46,437 nucleotides of DNA, taken from contig JAFRKJ010000060.1 in NCBI GenBank assembly GCA_017431785.1, positions 1 to 46,437 on the forward strand, given 5' to 3'. Under the pieces are notes generated by a model that saw only the letters and a program-made list of their open reading frames with translations, did not search any database and had not been told where the DNA came from. A program made the position numbers and the translations under genes. The DNA comes from Bacillota bacterium. Its GTDB lineage: Bacteria; Bacillota; Clostridia; Peptostreptococcales; Anaerovoracaceae. The stretch's first letter is position 1. The number at the start of each line of letters is the position of its first letter. Shown here piece after piece: positions 17,018 to 25,273 of this stretch.

Positions 17018-20000
17018 ATGATCAAAAACTTATCAGAAAAGCCTATCGCAGAAGTGCAGAAGGAACAAGCAGAAAAGTGGAATCAGGAAGACCTGCTCGG
17101 AAAGTGCGTCAGCACAAGAGAAGGTCAGCCGAAGTTTATCTTCTATGAAGGTCCTCCGACAGCAAACGGAAAGCCTGGCATCCACCACATGATGGCCAGA
17201 ACGCTGAAGGATTCCGTCAACCGTTACTGGACCATGAAGGGTTACAAAGTAAACAGAAAGGCAGGGTGGGACACTCACGGACTGCCTGTTGAAATAGAAG
17301 TTGAGAAGAAACTCGGCATCGAAGGCAAGCAGCAGATCGAGGATTACGGCATCTCCAAGTTCAATGAGATGTGCAAGGAATCCGTATTCACTTACACAGA
17401 TCTTTGGACACAGATGAGTGAGCGCATGGGCTACATGTGCGATCTGGACAATCCGTACATCACACTCGACAACAACTACATCGAGTCATGCTGGTGGATC
17501 ATCAACGAATTCTTCAAGAAGGGTCTGATCTATGAGGGTCACAAGATTCTGCCGTACTGCCCGAGATGTGAGACGGGACTTGCTTCCCACGAAGTTGCAC
17601 AGGGTTACAAGGACGTCAAGGTCAACACACTGACCGTGAAGTTCAAGCGTAAGGATGCAGACAACGAATACTTCCTGGCGTGGACAACAACTGCATGGAC
17701 ACTGGCAGCCAACGTAGCGCTGACCGTTGGTCCGGACGTCGACTACGTTAAGTGCCGCATGATCGGCGGCGAAGAGGATGGCAACTACTTCTGGGTCGGC
17801 AAGGCACTGGTGGATAAGGTTCTTGCCAACGACGAGTACGAAATCGTAGAAGAGGTTAAGGGTAAAGACCTGGAGTACATCGAATACGAACAGCTCATGC
17901 CATTCTGCGAGGCAGACGGCAAGGCATTCTTCGTCACTTGCATGGATTACGTCAGCACAGAAGACGGTACCGGTATCGTACATACCGCACCTGCTTTTGG
18001 TGAAGACGACTATCAGTGCGGACGCAAATACAACCTGCCTGTCGTACAGCCTGTGGATGAAAACGGAAACTATACAGAAACACCTTGGAAGGGCCACTTC
18101 ATCATGGAAGATGGTCTGGATGTTGAAATCATCAAGTATCTGGGCGAAGGAAACAAAGTTTATTCCAAGCAGAAGATCGAGCATAACTATCCGCACTGCT
18201 GGAGATGCGGAACCCCGCTCGTTTATTATGCAAAACCATCCTGGTACATTGAAATGACGAAGCTCCGTGACGAGCTGGTCGCTAACAATAATGAAGTAAA
18301 CTGGTATCCTGACTTTGTCGGTGAGAAGAGATTCGGAAACTGGCTGGAGGAAGTCAAGGACTGGGCAATTTCCAGAAACAGATACTGGGGTACACCGATT
18401 CCGATCTGGAGATGCGAATGCGGACATCTGGAATGCGTCGGCAGCAGAGAAGAACTGGTCGAAAAGGCAAATGAGCCGATCGATACTTCCATTGAGCTGC
18501 ACAGACCGTATGTAGATGATGTGACATTCACATGTCCTGTCTGCGGCAAGCCGATGCACAGAATCCCTGAGGTCATGGACTGCTGGTTCGACTCAGGCGC
18601 GATGCCTTTTGCTCAGTGGCATTATCCGTTTGAGAATGCGGATAAATTTGACGAGGAACTCTTCCCGGCAGACTTCATCTGCGAAGGAATCGACCAGACG
18701 AGAGGATGGTTCTATTCACTGATGGCCATCTCCACCTTCGTCAAGGGAACGGCTCCTTACAAGAATGTACTGGTAAACGACCTGATCCTGGACAAAGAAG
18801 GCAAGAAGATGTCCAAGCACGTGGGCAACACTGTCGATCCGTTTGAAATGCTGGACAAGTACGGTGCAGACGCGACTAGATGGTATCTGATGCACACATC
18901 ACCGGCATGGGCGCCGACGAAGTTCGACGAGGACGGCCTGATAGATGTTGTAAGCAAATTCTTCGGAACTCTGAAGAACGTATATAACTTCTTCGTACTG
19001 TATTCCAATGAAGATGATGTAGATTTTGCTGCGCTTGAAGTTCCGTATGCTGAGAGACCGGAGCTCGACAGATGGATCATCTCTAAGTACAACAAGCTGG
19101 TCAGAGACGTCCGTGCAGCAATGGATGAGTACGACCATATGAGAGCGACAAGAGCGATCCAGGAATTCGTAGGCGAAGACCTGAGTAACTGGTACATCCG
19201 CCGTGCGCGCCGTCGTTTCTGGGGTGAAGGCATGACGGATGATAAGAAGGCAGTATACGCGACGACTTACGAACTGCTCGTCGGCATCGCGAAGCTGATC
19301 GCACCGTTCGCGCCATTCCTCTCCGATGAGATGTACATCAACCTGACTGGCAAGGAATCCGTTCATCTGGATTACTTCCCGGAAGCAGATGAGTCACTGA
19401 TCGACCCGGCAGTAGAAGAGAGAATGGACCTCGTCAGAACCCTCGTAGCCCTCGGTCGCGGAACTCGTGAAAAGGAAAAGATCAAAGTCCGCCAGCCGCT
19501 GGAATCCGTTCTGATTGACGGTAAGTATGAGGACATCATCAGCGACCTGACGCCACTGATCAAGGAAGAACTGAACATCAAGCAGGTCATCTTCGAGAAA
19601 GACCTGGATGAATATATGAACTTCTCCCTGAAGCCGAACTTCAGGGTTGCAGGACCGGCTCTCGGCAAAAACATCAAAGCCTTTGGTGCGACCATGGCGA
19701 AGGCAGATCCGAAGGAAGTCATGGCAGCATTTGACGCTGACGGCAAGCTGACCGTGGAGCTGAATGGTGAGAATGTAGAAATCACACCGGATATGGTAGA
19801 AGTCCGCATCGATGCCAAGGAAGGTTTCGCAGTAGCAATGGAGAACAACGTATTTACGATTCTGGATACGACGATCACTCCGGAGCTCGAAGCAGAAGGC
19901 CTCGCCCGCGAACTGATTTCCAAGGTTCAGCAGATGCGTAAGCAGAACGATTATGAGATGATGGATAACATCAAGATCTATCTGGATGCGGATGAAGACG

Positions 20001-20146
20001 TAGCAGCTGCTGTTGATACGTTCAAAGACTACATCATGAAGGAAACCCTGGCCGTTGAAATCTGCGGAGCAGATGAAGCCGGCGCGGAACTCAACAAGGT
20101 CAACCTGAACGGTCACAAGAGCGGCCTTGCGCTGGAGCGCATTTAG
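17018..20146 (+). CDS. ileS: Isoleucyl-tRNA synthetase
   Basis: The 1042-residue class I synthetase charges tRNA-Ile. The HIGH-type motif is in the GPPTANGKPGIHHMM segment (residues about 45-58), and KMSKH is near residue 596. The large CP1 editing domain lies between (GWDTHGLPVEIEV, then WTTTAWTLAANVAL and DGTGIVHTAPAFG). Two CxC/CxxC-type clusters (RCECGHLEC, TCPVCGKP) lie before the catalytic DCWFDSG motif. Length and the GIHH form resemble the long, eukaryote-like IleS2 type, which in other bacteria is associated with low mupirocin sensitivity; that is family knowledge, not shown here. The start follows GAGAGAGGAAAG; an upstream in-frame ATG (16973) lies in the leader and is unlikely. Confidence 0.97.
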   Translation: MIKNLSEKPIAEVQKEQAEKWNQEDLLGKCVSTREGQPKFIFYEGPPTANGKPGIHHMMARTLKDSVNRYWTMKGYKVNRKAGWDTHGLPVEIEVEKKLGIEGKQQIEDYGISKFNEMCKESVFTYTDLWTQMSERMGYMCDLDNPYITLDNNYIESCWWIINEFFKKGLIYEGHKILPYCPRCETGLASHEVAQGYKDVKVNTLTVKFKRKDADNEYFLAWTTTAWTLAANVALTVGPDVDYVKCRMIGGEEDGNYFWVGKALVDKVLANDEYEIVEEVKGKDLEYIEYEQLMPFCEADGKAFFVTCMDYVSTEDGTGIVHTAPAFGEDDYQCGRKYNLPVVQPVDENGNYTETPWKGHFIMEDGLDVEIIKYLGEGNKVYSKQKIEHNYPHCWRCGTPLVYYAKPSWYIEMTKLRDELVANNNEVNWYPDFVGEKRFGNWLEEVKDWAISRNRYWGTPIPIWRCECGHLECVGSREELVEKANEPIDTSIELHRPYVDDVTFTCPVCGKPMHRIPEVMDCWFDSGAMPFAQWHYPFENADKFDEELFPADFICEGIDQTRGWFYSLMAISTFVKGTAPYKNVLVNDLILDKEGKKMSKHVGNTVDPFEMLDKYGADATRWYLMHTSPAWAPTKFDEDGLIDVVSKFFGTLKNVYNFFVLYSNEDDVDFAALEVPYAERPELDRWIISKYNKLVRDVRAAMDEYDHMRATRAIQEFVGEDLSNWYIRRARRRFWGEGMTDDKKAVYATTYELLVGIAKLIAPFAPFLSDEMYINLTGKESVHLDYFPEADESLIDPAVEERMDLVRTLVALGRGTREKEKIKVRQPLESVLIDGKYEDIISDLTPLIKEELNIKQVIFEKDLDEYMNFSLKPNFRVAGPALGKNIKAFGATMAKADPKEVMAAFDADGKLTVELNGENVEITPDMVEVRIDAKEGFAVAMENNVFTILDTTITPELEAEGLARELISKVQQMRKQNDYEMMDNIKIYLDADEDVAAAVDTFKDYIMKETLAVEICGADEAGAELNKVNLNGHKSGLALERI

Positions 20147-20179
20147 CCCGGCTGCAGCCTTTGCATAAAGGGTACTGAT

Positions 20180-20731
20180 ATGAGTACGAGTATTGAGAAT
20201 TTGAGAAGACTTGCAGAGCGTGATGTGAAGGACCACACCGCGCTCTTCGATTTGTATGTCACAGTGGGGCGCGATATCGATTACCTTTCCATCAAGTTCG
20301 GCATCGAGCCTGAGGACCTGATCGACCTTCTGGAAGGATATGGTGAGAAGCTGCGCATTACTGCTTCTGATGTTGCCGCTGATCCGAAACTTGCGGCGGC
20401 CATCATGGAAGACAAAACGACTGCAAAGGCAATCGAAGAGTTTGGGATTGCCCTTGATTATTCTGGCAAAGGTCGTCTGAAGAAACTGTCCCGCCTATTG
20501 ATTGAAGAGTATGTGGAACACTTCTATCCAGGGATTGCTTCCGAGCACCCAGAGAATGACTGGATCTGCATCGAGGCATATCTCGACCAGATGCATCCCG
20601 GATGGAGAGCACAGGTAGGCGCATCCAACGTCGCCGAAGGAGCGGACGGAGCTGAAAATCAAACCGTGCAGGGCAGAGTCAAGTCCAGCAAACCGAAACG
20701 CAAAGTCCGCAACAACTTCCGGCTGTACTGA
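20180..20731 (+). CDS. Hypothetical helical protein
   Basis: I do not recognise this 183-residue protein. It is soluble, mostly charged and probably alpha-helical, with no signal peptide or membrane segment. Residues 1-125 look like a compact fold (DHTALFDLYVTVGRDIDYLS, EPEDLIDLLEGYGEKLRI); the last 40 residues are low complexity and end in a basic stretch (KPKRKVRNNFRLY) that could bind nucleic acid. GCATAAAGGG provides a weak ribosome binding site. It lies 33 bp after ileS and 18 bp before rlmN, so a translation-linked role is conceivable from context only. Confidence 0.8.
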   Translation: MSTSIENLRRLAERDVKDHTALFDLYVTVGRDIDYLSIKFGIEPEDLIDLLEGYGEKLRITASDVAADPKLAAAIMEDKTTAKAIEEFGIALDYSGKGRLKKLSRLLIEEYVEHFYPGIASEHPENDWICIEAYLDQMHPGWRAQVGASNVAEGADGAENQTVQGRVKSSKPKRKVRNNFRLY

Positions 20732-20749
20732 TTTGTATGAAATAAGCAC

Positions 20750-21835
20750 ATGAAGAATCTACTAGGCATGACAATGGAAGAGTTAAAACTGTTTGCCGTT
20801 GAGATAGGTGAGAAACCTTTCCGCGGCAAACAGATTTATAATTGGCTGAATCAGGGCGTCAGGAGTTTCGATGAGATGACCGACCTGTCAAAAGCCCTGC
20901 GCGAAAAGCTGAAAGGGTCAGCACAGATCGGCGGGTGCAGAGCGATCAGAATGCAGGAGGACAAAAACGACGGCACCTGCAAGATTCTCTTCGAAGCGGA
21001 CACAGCGACAGAGGACGAAACGGCGACGGAAGCCGGCACGGCTGCGTCGGACAAGCCAGCCGATACCTTTGAAGGGGTCTTCATGCGCTACAGCTACGGC
21101 AACTCTCTCTGCGTATCATCACAGGTCGGGTGCAAGATGGGATGCAAGTTCTGCGCATCGGCGCTGGGCGGATTCGTGCGGGATCTGGATGCCGGCGAGA
21201 TGCTGGGGCAGGTGCTGGAGGCGGAGCGCGTCACCGACAGCACAGTCAGCCGCATCGTCATCATGGGCATGGGCGAACCTTTTGATAATTACGAGAACGT
21301 GGCGAAATTCCTCAGGCTGCTGCATGCAGAAGAAGGCAGGAATATGAGCTGGCGGAACATGACGGTGTCGACCAGCGGACTCATTCCCGGAATCCGGAGG
21401 TTTGAAGAAGACTTCCCGCAGGTCAACCTGGCCATTTCTCTGCACAGACTGACAGATGAAGGCCGGAGTAAAATCATGCCTGTCAACCAGAAATATCCGT
21501 TGGAACAGTTATTAGAGGCGGCACGGGAGTATACAGACAAGACACACCGGCGGATCACCTTCGAGTACGCACTTATCGAAGGGGAAAATGACACGGACAG
21601 AGATGTGGAGCTGATGATCAAAAGGCTTGGCGGCATGCTTTGCCACGTGAACCTCATTCCGTTAAACAAGGTGGATGAAACGGGCTTCAGCGGAACCAGC
21701 AGGAAACGAGCGCATGAAATCGCCGAAAGGCTTGAAAATGCTGGCATTCCGGCAACTGTACGACGTCAGCTAGGCAGCGAAATAGACGGTGCATGCGGAC
21801 AGTTGAGACTGCGTCAGCAAGCGGAAATCGGCTGA
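20750..21835 (+). CDS. rlmN: 23S rRNA/tRNA adenine-C2 methyltransferase RlmN (radical SAM)
   Basis: The 361-residue radical SAM enzyme methylates C2 of A2503 in 23S rRNA and A37 in some tRNAs. Residues 1-60 are the N-terminal helical domain (KPFRGKQIYNWL). The 4Fe-4S CxxxCxxC motif is C128-C132-C135. GMGEPFDNY and the ISLHRLTDEGR region follow, and the methyl-carrying cysteine is C349 in DGACGQL. An unusual Ala/Thr/Glu/Asp-rich insert (residues about 84-107) interrupts the strand leading to the core. Ribosome binding site is weak. It may be translated with the preceding unknown gene. Confidence 0.95.
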   Translation: MKNLLGMTMEELKLFAVEIGEKPFRGKQIYNWLNQGVRSFDEMTDLSKALREKLKGSAQIGGCRAIRMQEDKNDGTCKILFEADTATEDETATEAGTAASDKPADTFEGVFMRYSYGNSLCVSSQVGCKMGCKFCASALGGFVRDLDAGEMLGQVLEAERVTDSTVSRIVIMGMGEPFDNYENVAKFLRLLHAEEGRNMSWRNMTVSTSGLIPGIRRFEEDFPQVNLAISLHRLTDEGRSKIMPVNQKYPLEQLLEAAREYTDKTHRRITFEYALIEGENDTDRDVELMIKRLGGMLCHVNLIPLNKVDETGFSGTSRKRAHEIAERLENAGIPATVRRQLGSEIDGACGQLRLRQQAEIG

Positions 21836-21888
21836 ATAAGAAGACCGAATTTGAACAATAATCAGACCATCAGACACAGAATTATAGG

Positions 21889-21917
21889 TTGCCCGCAAAA
21901 GGCAGATGGTTTATAAT
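21889..21917 (+). promoter_or_regulatory. Promoter for the small P-loop gene
   Basis: TTGCCC (21889-21894), 17-nt spacer, TATAAT (21912-21917). The predicted start near 21924 rules out the in-frame ATG at 21906 as translation start. Confidence 0.75.
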
Positions 21918-21977
21918 TATGGCAAGCTAACGAAAAGGCAACCTAACGATAAATCAATTCACAGGAGGACAAGGGCT

Positions 21978-22400
21978 ATGGTGCAATTGCTTATAGGACA
22001 TAAAGGAAGCGGCAAGACTAACAAGATGATTCAGATCGCCAATGAGAGCATCAAGACCTGTGATGGAAGTATCATTTTTATAAACAAGAATCACAGACTG
22101 ATGTACGAGCTTTCCTATCGGATAAGAGTTATTTGCATGGAGGATTTCGAGCATATAACGAATATCGATGAGTACATCGGGTTCATCTATGGCATCATTA
22201 GTTCAGATCATGATATCGAGACGATTTTCATCGACAGCATTTTGAAGCATGCGGATGTAAGTCTGGGTGATCTGCCTGAATTCATCGACAGGCTCAAAGC
22301 CATTTCCGAGATCTATGGCGTTGACTTCGTCGTAAGCGTAAGCGCTGAGAAGGAAGAGATGATCGGCGTAAACTTCGACGGTTGTGAGATTCTGAACTAA
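21978..22400 (+). CDS. Small P-loop nucleotide-binding protein
   Basis: The 140-residue protein has a Walker A motif (GHKGSGKT, residues 7-14) almost at the N-terminus and a Walker B-like strand (ETIFIDSILKH) in the middle. It is too short to be a usual AAA or ABC protein; the fold could be a minimal P-loop ATPase like those of uncharacterised Clostridia proteins. The start was chosen from AGGAGG at 21963-21968, 9 nt before ATG, and from the promoter position. It forms its own transcript with a strong terminator after it. Partner and function unknown. Confidence 0.85.
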   Translation: MVQLLIGHKGSGKTNKMIQIANESIKTCDGSIIFINKNHRLMYELSYRIRVICMEDFEHITNIDEYIGFIYGIISSDHDIETIFIDSILKHADVSLGDLPEFIDRLKAISEIYGVDFVVSVSAEKEEMIGVNFDGCEILN

Positions 22401-22428
22401 GAGAATACACAAGAGAAATAGCTACGAG

Positions 22429-22453
22429 TGGCGGTGGGTTCACCGCCATTTTT
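22429..22453 (+). terminator. Terminator after the P-loop gene
   Basis: TGGCGGTG (22429-22436) pairs with CACCGCCA (22441-22448), then TTTTT. Confidence 0.93.
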
Positions 22454-22479
22454 GACGGATAAGCAAAGGCAGCAATAAA
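22452..22479 (+). promoter_or_regulatory. Candidate promoter for the EamA-NUDIX-BMP genes
   Basis: TTGACG (22452-22457) overlaps the end of the preceding terminator; the -10 is poor (AATAAA at 22474-22479, 16-nt spacer). Confidence 0.35.
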
Positions 22480-22504
22480 GCAAAAGGCAGCACAGCACAT
22501 CTGA

Positions 22505-23437
22505 ATGAATAAAGCATACATATACGTAGTCATAACTGCATTACTGTTTGGAACCATGGAAGTTTCGTGCAAAATCGGCGGCAACGATCTGGATCCGTTC
22601 CAGTTGACATTCCTGCGTTTTTTGATTGGCGCTCTGGTGCTTTTGCCGTTCGCGCTGAAGCAGATGAAGAGCAGAGGTGTCCGGCTGACAGGCAGAGATT
22701 TGCTGGAACTGACGGGTGTGGGAATCCTCGGCGTCACCATCAGCATGAGCCTGTTCCAGATTTCAGTTATGATGTGCAATGCGTCGACCGTGTCGGTGCT
22801 GATCTGCGTCAACCCGTTCTTCACAATGGTGTTCGCGCACTTCCTGACCAGTGAAAAGCTCAATGGCAGTAAGCTTGTCATTCTGGCGGTAGCGCTCGCC
22901 GGCATCATGTTCATGTTCCGTCCCTGGGACATTCAGGCGGGCAATTCCTGGATCGGCATGATCATCATGGTCATATCGGCACTGTTCTTTGGACTCTATA
23001 CGGTCCTGGGCAAAGTCAGTCAGGAGAAGTTGGGACCATTCGCGCAGACGAGCATCAGCTTCCTGCTTGGTGCGGCAGCGCTCCTCGTGGTAATGCTGTT
23101 CATGGGGAGACCGGTGGTCACAGGTGTCATGGACAATGTACCGATTATCCTGTACACTGGCGTTATGGTCACGGGACTTGGATACTACTGTTACTTCAAA
23201 GCCATTGAGCTGGCAGATGCGGCAACAGGATCCTTCGCCTTTTTCCTGAAGCCGGCCATTGCACCGGTCATCGCAGTCATCGTGCTGCACGAGACGATTC
23301 TGTGGAATACGGTAGTGGGTATCATCCTGGTGCTGATTGCTTCGCTGATGAACATCCTGTACCGCAGAAGGCTGGCGGACCAGGCAGCCTCAGAGAAAGC
23401 GTGCGAGGCATCACTGGAGACAGACGAGGACAAGTAG
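22505..23437 (+). CDS. EamA/DMT family transporter
   Basis: The 310-residue membrane protein has ten hydrophobic segments in two EamA halves, typical of drug/metabolite transporter superfamily exporters. Visible marks: the N-terminal ALLFGTMEVSCKIGG segment, the first-half LRFLIGALVLLPFAL, and the second-half FFGLYTVLGKVSQEK with the final ETILWNTVVGIILVL pair. Substrate cannot be predicted; metabolite or amino-acid efflux is common. No Shine-Dalgarno is obvious before the ATG. The NUDIX gene begins 10 bp after its stop. Confidence 0.9.
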   Translation: MNKAYIYVVITALLFGTMEVSCKIGGNDLDPFQLTFLRFLIGALVLLPFALKQMKSRGVRLTGRDLLELTGVGILGVTISMSLFQISVMMCNASTVSVLICVNPFFTMVFAHFLTSEKLNGSKLVILAVALAGIMFMFRPWDIQAGNSWIGMIIMVISALFFGLYTVLGKVSQEKLGPFAQTSISFLLGAAALLVVMLFMGRPVVTGVMDNVPIILYTGVMVTGLGYYCYFKAIELADAATGSFAFFLKPAIAPVIAVIVLHETILWNTVVGIILVLIASLMNILYRRRLADQAASEKACEASLETDEDK

Positions 23438-23447
23438 AATAGATAGA

Positions 23448-24068
23448 ATGTTTACAACAGAAGATATCAAACAGAAATATGAAAATCACGTTCCCATCGG
23501 CGAGAGCTGGGCGCATCACTTCGCAGTGATTTTGCCCCTTGTTGATTTTGCAGATGGGAAAGGACCTCAGATTTTATATGAGGTACGGGCCATGAAACTC
23601 GATAGGCAGCCGGGGGAGGTGTGCTTCCCGGGCGGACAGATCGAGAAGGGGGAAACACCTGTAGAAGCGGCGCTTCGGGAAACGGAAGAAGAGCTGGGCA
23701 TCTGCAGGGATGAAATTGAAATTATCACAGAGCTTGTGACCATCTGCACCAGAGCAGGGTCACAGATTCACTGCTTCATCGGCAGCATCAGTGAGGATGC
23801 GTTTGCAAACATGGATGTGAGCCGGGCAGAAGTGGCGGAAGTGTTCACAGTTCCGGTGGAGGATCTGCGGAACACGGAGTGTGAAGTATACTGGAATCCG
23901 CTGAAAGAGGTACCAGTTGAGGACTTCCCATACGACAGAGTCACCAGTGGGGAGGCGTATAAATGGAAAGACGGCAGGGCGCCGGTTCCTGTGTTCGATG
24001 TGAATGACAGGATCATTTGGGGCCTGACCGGCAGAATGACGAAGGAATTTCTGGAGGGTTTGACATGA
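23448..24068 (+). CDS. NUDIX hydrolase, CoA-pyrophosphatase-like
   Basis: The 206-residue protein has a complete Nudix box at residues 63-85 (G63, E69, R77-E78, E81-E82, G84). The preceding QPGEVCFPGG matches the extra motif of the CoA diphosphatase (NudL/YeaB) subgroup, which cleaves CoA to 4'-phosphopantetheine and 3',5'-ADP, so that substrate is the first guess. Its stop overlaps the next start (ATGA), implying translational coupling to the BMP lipoprotein. Confidence 0.88.
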   Translation: MFTTEDIKQKYENHVPIGESWAHHFAVILPLVDFADGKGPQILYEVRAMKLDRQPGEVCFPGGQIEKGETPVEAALRETEEELGICRDEIEIITELVTICTRAGSQIHCFIGSISEDAFANMDVSRAEVAEVFTVPVEDLRNTECEVYWNPLKEVPVEDFPYDRVTSGEAYKWKDGRAPVPVFDVNDRIIWGLTGRMTKEFLEGLT

Positions 24069-25162
24069 GAAAATCGTTGATAAAAAAAGCAGGTGCTTTG
24101 ATTACAGGCGGTGTGGTTGCCTTTGCATTTGCGGCAGTGCTGAGCGGATGTGCGAATGAAGAAGAGGCGCTGCCGGAAGAAAACGTTCAATACGAGATTG
24201 CACTCGTTACTGATGACAGCCTTGTCATGGACGGAGGGCATAGTGAGACGGCATGGAACGCAATCACAGAGTTCGGCGGAACCCACGGTATTTCACACAA
24301 ATACTACAAAGCAACGGAACAGACCGATGCGGCGTTTGAGGATGCGATCAAAGTAGCCATCAACAAAGGCGCGAAGGTCGTCATCGTCGACAACAGTGCG
24401 ATTGCAAAGGCAGTATACAACATGCAGGAGGTCTATCCGGAAATCAAATTCGTCATGCTGGATGCCAATCCTTATGATCCGGACAACGGCGACATTCTGA
24501 TCACACAGAACACCGTTGCTGCAGAGTTTGACTCAGCCCAGGCAGGATATCTGGCGGGCTATGCAGCTGTCATTGACGGGTCGACGGAACTGGGATTCAT
24601 CGGACAAAGCGGTGCAGAAGATATCAAAGCCTTTGGATACGGATATGTAATGGGTGCTGAGAGAGCAGCCGGCGAGATCGGTACACCGGTGACGATGGAT
24701 TATAAGTACTGTGAAGACGCATCTGACAGTGATGCTGTCTACAATCAGGCGGTTGGGATGTACGACAATGGCGCGCAGGTGATTTTTGCGGTGGGCCCTA
24801 GAATCCAGGAGCCGGTCATTGAGGCGGCTGAGGCAAAGGACGGCAAAGTCATCGGCAGTGAAACAGATCAGAGCACGAAGTCAGATAAGGTCATCACATC
24901 TGCGATTTACAACATCCGCGGCGCGCTGAAGGAAATTCTCGGCGATTATGCTAAAGATAACTTTAAGGGCGGAGAGGTCATTCAGTACAACGCCCGCAAT
25001 GAAGGTGTCGGTCTGGAACTCAAAAATAACAAGCTCAGCAATCTGACAACTGACCAGTACAAAGAAGTTTACGACAATCTTGCCTCCGGGGAGATCAAAA
25101 TCAACCTGGAGAATATTGAATCCGTAAAGGATATCATTACAGTCAATCTGACATTCAAATAG
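24065..25162 (+). CDS. BMP family lipoprotein (nucleoside-type solute-binding protein)
   Basis: The 365-residue protein has a lipoprotein signal: basic start, hydrophobic stretch and lipobox LSGC at about residue 28. The mature part has BMP/PnrA-like features (YEIALVTDD, HSETAWNAI, QAGYLAGYAA, GFIGQSG, ALKEILGDY). These proteins hold nucleosides or related ligands for ABC importers. The start is the ATG overlapping the NUDIX stop; a longer frame from 24017 lies inside the NUDIX gene. No ABC ATPase or permease is adjacent, so it must pair with a distant transporter or act as a sensor. Confidence 0.9.
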   Translation: MRKSLIKKAGALITGGVVAFAFAAVLSGCANEEEALPEENVQYEIALVTDDSLVMDGGHSETAWNAITEFGGTHGISHKYYKATEQTDAAFEDAIKVAINKGAKVVIVDNSAIAKAVYNMQEVYPEIKFVMLDANPYDPDNGDILITQNTVAAEFDSAQAGYLAGYAAVIDGSTELGFIGQSGAEDIKAFGYGYVMGAERAAGEIGTPVTMDYKYCEDASDSDAVYNQAVGMYDNGAQVIFAVGPRIQEPVIEAAEAKDGKVIGSETDQSTKSDKVITSAIYNIRGALKEILGDYAKDNFKGGEVIQYNARNEGVGLELKNNKLSNLTTDQYKEVYDNLASGEIKINLENIESVKDIITVNLTFK

Positions 25163-25178
25163 ATTGAAACGGAACGGA

Positions 25179-25206
25179 GAGACCGGCACAAGGCCGGTCT
25201 TTTTTT
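25179..25206 (+). terminator. Terminator after the BMP lipoprotein gene
   Basis: AGACCGGC (25180-25187) pairs with GCCGGTCT (25193-25200), followed by six or more T. Confidence 0.93.
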
Positions 25207-25219
25207 CACTGCAATAATA

Positions 25220-25228
25220 TGGTATAAT
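25220..25228 (+). promoter_or_regulatory. Extended -10 promoter for citrate synthase
   Basis: TGGTATAAT gives a perfect -10 with the TGn extension. No good -35 is visible, as is common for extended -10 promoters. Confidence 0.65.
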
Positions 25229-25273
25229 TAATTGCTTTAATTCGTTAAAATAGCATTATGAAAGGGGTTCAGA

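Noticed and set aside
21888-21943. GGTTGCC...GGCAACC inverted repeat around the P-loop gene promoter
   Set aside because: Arms are 7 bp with a loop over 40 nt; could be chance, and no second copy seen.
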